64,000 nt of DNA from Nitrososphaerota archaeon (lineage in GTDB: Archaea > Thermoproteota > Nitrososphaeria > Nitrososphaerales > Nitrosopumilaceae). Of this stretch, positions 62,990-64,000 are shown piece after piece (the stretch's first letter is position 1; each line of letters begins with the position of its first letter). Location of the stretch: the NCBI GenBank assembly GCA_021323705.1, contig JAJPKL010000038.1:29102-93101 (forward strand), in the 5' to 3' direction. The notes below the pieces were generated by a model. That model was not told the DNA's origin and ran no database searches. It worked only from the letters and a program-made list of their open reading frames with translations. Made by a program: the position numbers and the translations under genes.

Positions 62990-63081
62990 GCGTGACCCAA
63001 TCGCAGAACACGGGGAGATTCCCTCCCAATCATCGAACGCCATTGCGTCGATGTCCACAATTGTACTCTGCTGGGTCACGC
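62990..63081. ncRNA. Strongly structured RNA-like element, strand uncertain
   Basis: A perfect 10-bp stem, GCGTGACCCA (62990-62999) with TGGGTCACGC (63072-63081), continues after a 3-nt bulge as GCAGA/TCTGC. Inside are a 5-bp hairpin (GGGAG/CTCCC, 63013-63027) and a 9-bp hairpin with one bulge (CATCG-ACGC/GCGT-CGATG, 63031-63053). A second hairpin abuts it (GCGG..AAGTCA/TGACTT..CCGC, 63080-63112). No tRNA, 5S, SRP or RNase P match was recognised. Stands in a gene-free 559-bp region. Confidence 0.5.
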
Positions 63082-63266
63082 GGTTTCAAGTCATATGTGC
63101 TGACTTTTCCGCCATGGTACCATTATCAACTTTAAAATATTTAAAATTTCTCTTAATTTTTTACATTTGGATTTTTATTTTTAAAATTATTTTTTTAAAG
63201 TAAAAATCATCAAACTAGAAAAAATCCAAATCAAGTTTTCATTTTTTTGACAGTCAAAGGATCGAG

Positions 63267-63283
63267 ATGGACAATTTGTCCAT
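63267..63283. promoter_or_regulatory. 17-bp palindrome upstream of thermosome
   Basis: ATGGACAATTTGTCCAT is perfect, with 8-bp arms around a central T. Half of it (TTTGTCCATAAA, extended right) recurs upstream of htrA at 56436. It lies 227 nt before the thermosome start in a very AT-rich region; other copies of GATCGA-like words cluster nearby (63261, 63320, 63363). Confidence 0.45.
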
Positions 63284-63456
63284 AAAAAATAAATTTGAGA
63301 AATTTGTAGTAATGTACGTTCGATCCGCGATCACTGTTTACTCCTACCTCATGCAATTCTCTTGGATCGAATCGATTTTATTTTCCATTATCTCATGCTT
63401 TGGAAAATGTATTCTATGTTTACAAATTTGAAGCATAGGCCATTATCTAATTTTCC

Positions 63457-63495
63457 GTAAAATTAAAATATTGGTTACTCACATTATGTGAGTAA
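63457..63495 (+). promoter_or_regulatory. Thermosome promoter with ACTCACAT operator
   Basis: TATA-like GTAAAATTAAAATATT (63457-63472), 4 nt, then ACTCACAT-T-ATGTGAGT (63477-63493), ending 16 nt before the ATG. Nearly the same 39 bp lies upstream of tfb on the other strand (57611-57649). The palindrome would overlap the transcription start. Confidence 0.78.
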
Positions 63496-63509
63496 TAACG
63501 TGGTATACG

Positions 63510-64000
63510 ATGTCGTTACCATCACAACAAACACCAATAATCCTTCTCAAAGAAGGATCAACGCAAACAAAAGGCAATGACGCACAGCGAAATAACATCT
63601 CTGCCGCAAAGCTAGTCTCAGAACTTGTACGGACCAGCCTTGGACCGCGTGGAATGGATAAGATGCTTGTCGATACTCTGGGTGATGTCACCATCACAAA
63701 CGACGGTGCAACCATTCTCAAGGAGATTGACATACAGCACCCGGCTGCAAAAATGATGGTAGAAATCAGCAAGACTACTGATAATGAGGTTGGAGACGGT
63801 ACCACGTCTACCGTGGTACTTGCAGGTTCGCTCCTTGAGAATGCAGAAAGCCTGATCACTAAAAATGTCCATCCTACAGTAGTCGTTGATGGCTTCAAAA
63901 AGGCATCCGAGAAAGCCATCGATCTTCTTCGACAGGCAGCAACCTCGATTGATCCAAAAGACAAGACATACTTGAAGAAAGTTGCCATTACCACATTGGC
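63510..64000 (+). CDS. thsA: Thermosome subunit (partial at 3' end)
   Basis: The frame from ATG 63510 runs off the window. It reads SLPSQQTPIILLKEGSTQTKG, VSELVRTSLGPRGMDKMLVD (ATP-binding loop), ITNDGATILKEIDIQHP, and VGDGTTSTVVLAG (the GDGTT ATPase motif). It is a group II chaperonin subunit that forms the ATP-driven folding cage supplied by prefoldin (pfdA and pfdB here). About 163 of ~550 residues are visible. Strong chaperonin identity; symbol is by convention. Confidence 0.95.
   Translation, partial: MSLPSQQTPIILLKEGSTQTKGNDAQRNNISAAKLVSELVRTSLGPRGMDKMLVDTLGDVTITNDGATILKEIDIQHPAAKMMVEISKTTDNEVGDGTTSTVVLAGSLLENAESLITKNVHPTVVVDGFKKASEKAIDLLRQAATSIDPKDKTYLKKVAITTL

Noticed and set aside
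62990..63112. 5S rRNA or tRNA for the structured element
   Set aside because: The ends pair well, but the inner part lacks a T arm, an anticodon arm, or the CCGAAC loop and helix layout of 5S; the 92-nt core is too short for 5S and the 10-bp closing stem too long for a tRNA.
1..64000. CRISPR array, integrase, phage genes or rRNA operon
   Set aside because: No regularly spaced repeats, no Cas, integrase, capsid or rRNA sequence was recognised; the only mobile elements seen are the intein and the IS5 fossil.

Overview
The window looks like a chromosomal segment of a mesophilic archaeon of the Nitrososphaerota (Thaumarchaeota). The evidence is archaeal information-processing genes throughout (ribosomal proteins L19e, L32e, L18e and L37ae, RNA polymerase subunit D, Rrp4/Rrp41/Rrp42 exosome, SBDS, Cbf5, Nob1, prefoldins, TFB, thermosome, Cdc48), TATA boxes about 25 nt before start codons (leaderless genes), frequent TTG/GTG starts, moderately AT-rich DNA and many small zinc-ribbon proteins. 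A species is not assigned.

Layout. 1-6.4 kb: partial dtdA with ogt, rpl32e/rpl19e, ATP-dependent PEP carboxykinase, a membrane-anchored subtilase and Fe/Mn superoxide dismutase. 6.5-15.5 kb: pfdA-ftsY-argF, then the end of the ribosomal superoperon (L18-S5-L30-L15-SecY-Adk-Cmk-Cbf5). 15.5-23.2 kb is accessory: an intron-bearing tRNA-Ser, a small regulator locus with two matching operators, an IS5-type transposase fossil, a membrane redox-like pair, a metal P-type ATPase, an APC permease and a degenerate sedolisin-like protein. 23.2-36.3 kb is metabolic: 2-hydroxyacid dehydrogenase, 2-oxoacid:ferredoxin oxidoreductase (korA, and korB carrying an intein), F420:glutamate ligase CofE, and two different aconitase-family dehydratase pairs.

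36.2-44.8 kb: divergent information-processing operons (S9-L13-L18e-RpoD against SBDS-Rrp4-Rrp41-Rrp42-L37ae-Pcc1-PfdB-XPF), then Nob1 and NAD kinase. 44.9-54 kb: rhodanese, a ferredoxin-fusion protein, a membrane glycosyltransferase, a large coiled-coil protein, MsrB, and an uncharacterised winged-helix/AAA ATPase/small-protein operon. 54-64 kb is rich in protein quality control: HtrA, a TFB, head-to-head truncated ACT and Hsp20 genes, Cdc48, a 2OG-Fe(II) oxygenase and the start of a thermosome gene.

The strongest unexplained signals are: (1) a near-identical 39-bp promoter/operator (36/39 positions, counted by eye) in front of the thermosome gene and upstream of tfb, suggesting one stress regulator controls the chaperonin and a transcription factor; (2) an intein with LAGLIDADG endonuclease inserted inside the CPGCG motif of KorB; (3) paired 15-bp operators flanking a winged-helix regulator gene; (4) a precise junction of two truncated divergent genes (ACT regulator and Hsp20); (5) a strongly structured 92-nt RNA-like element at 62990-63081; and (6) a conserved-looking coiled-coil/winged-helix/ATPase neighbourhood of unknown function.
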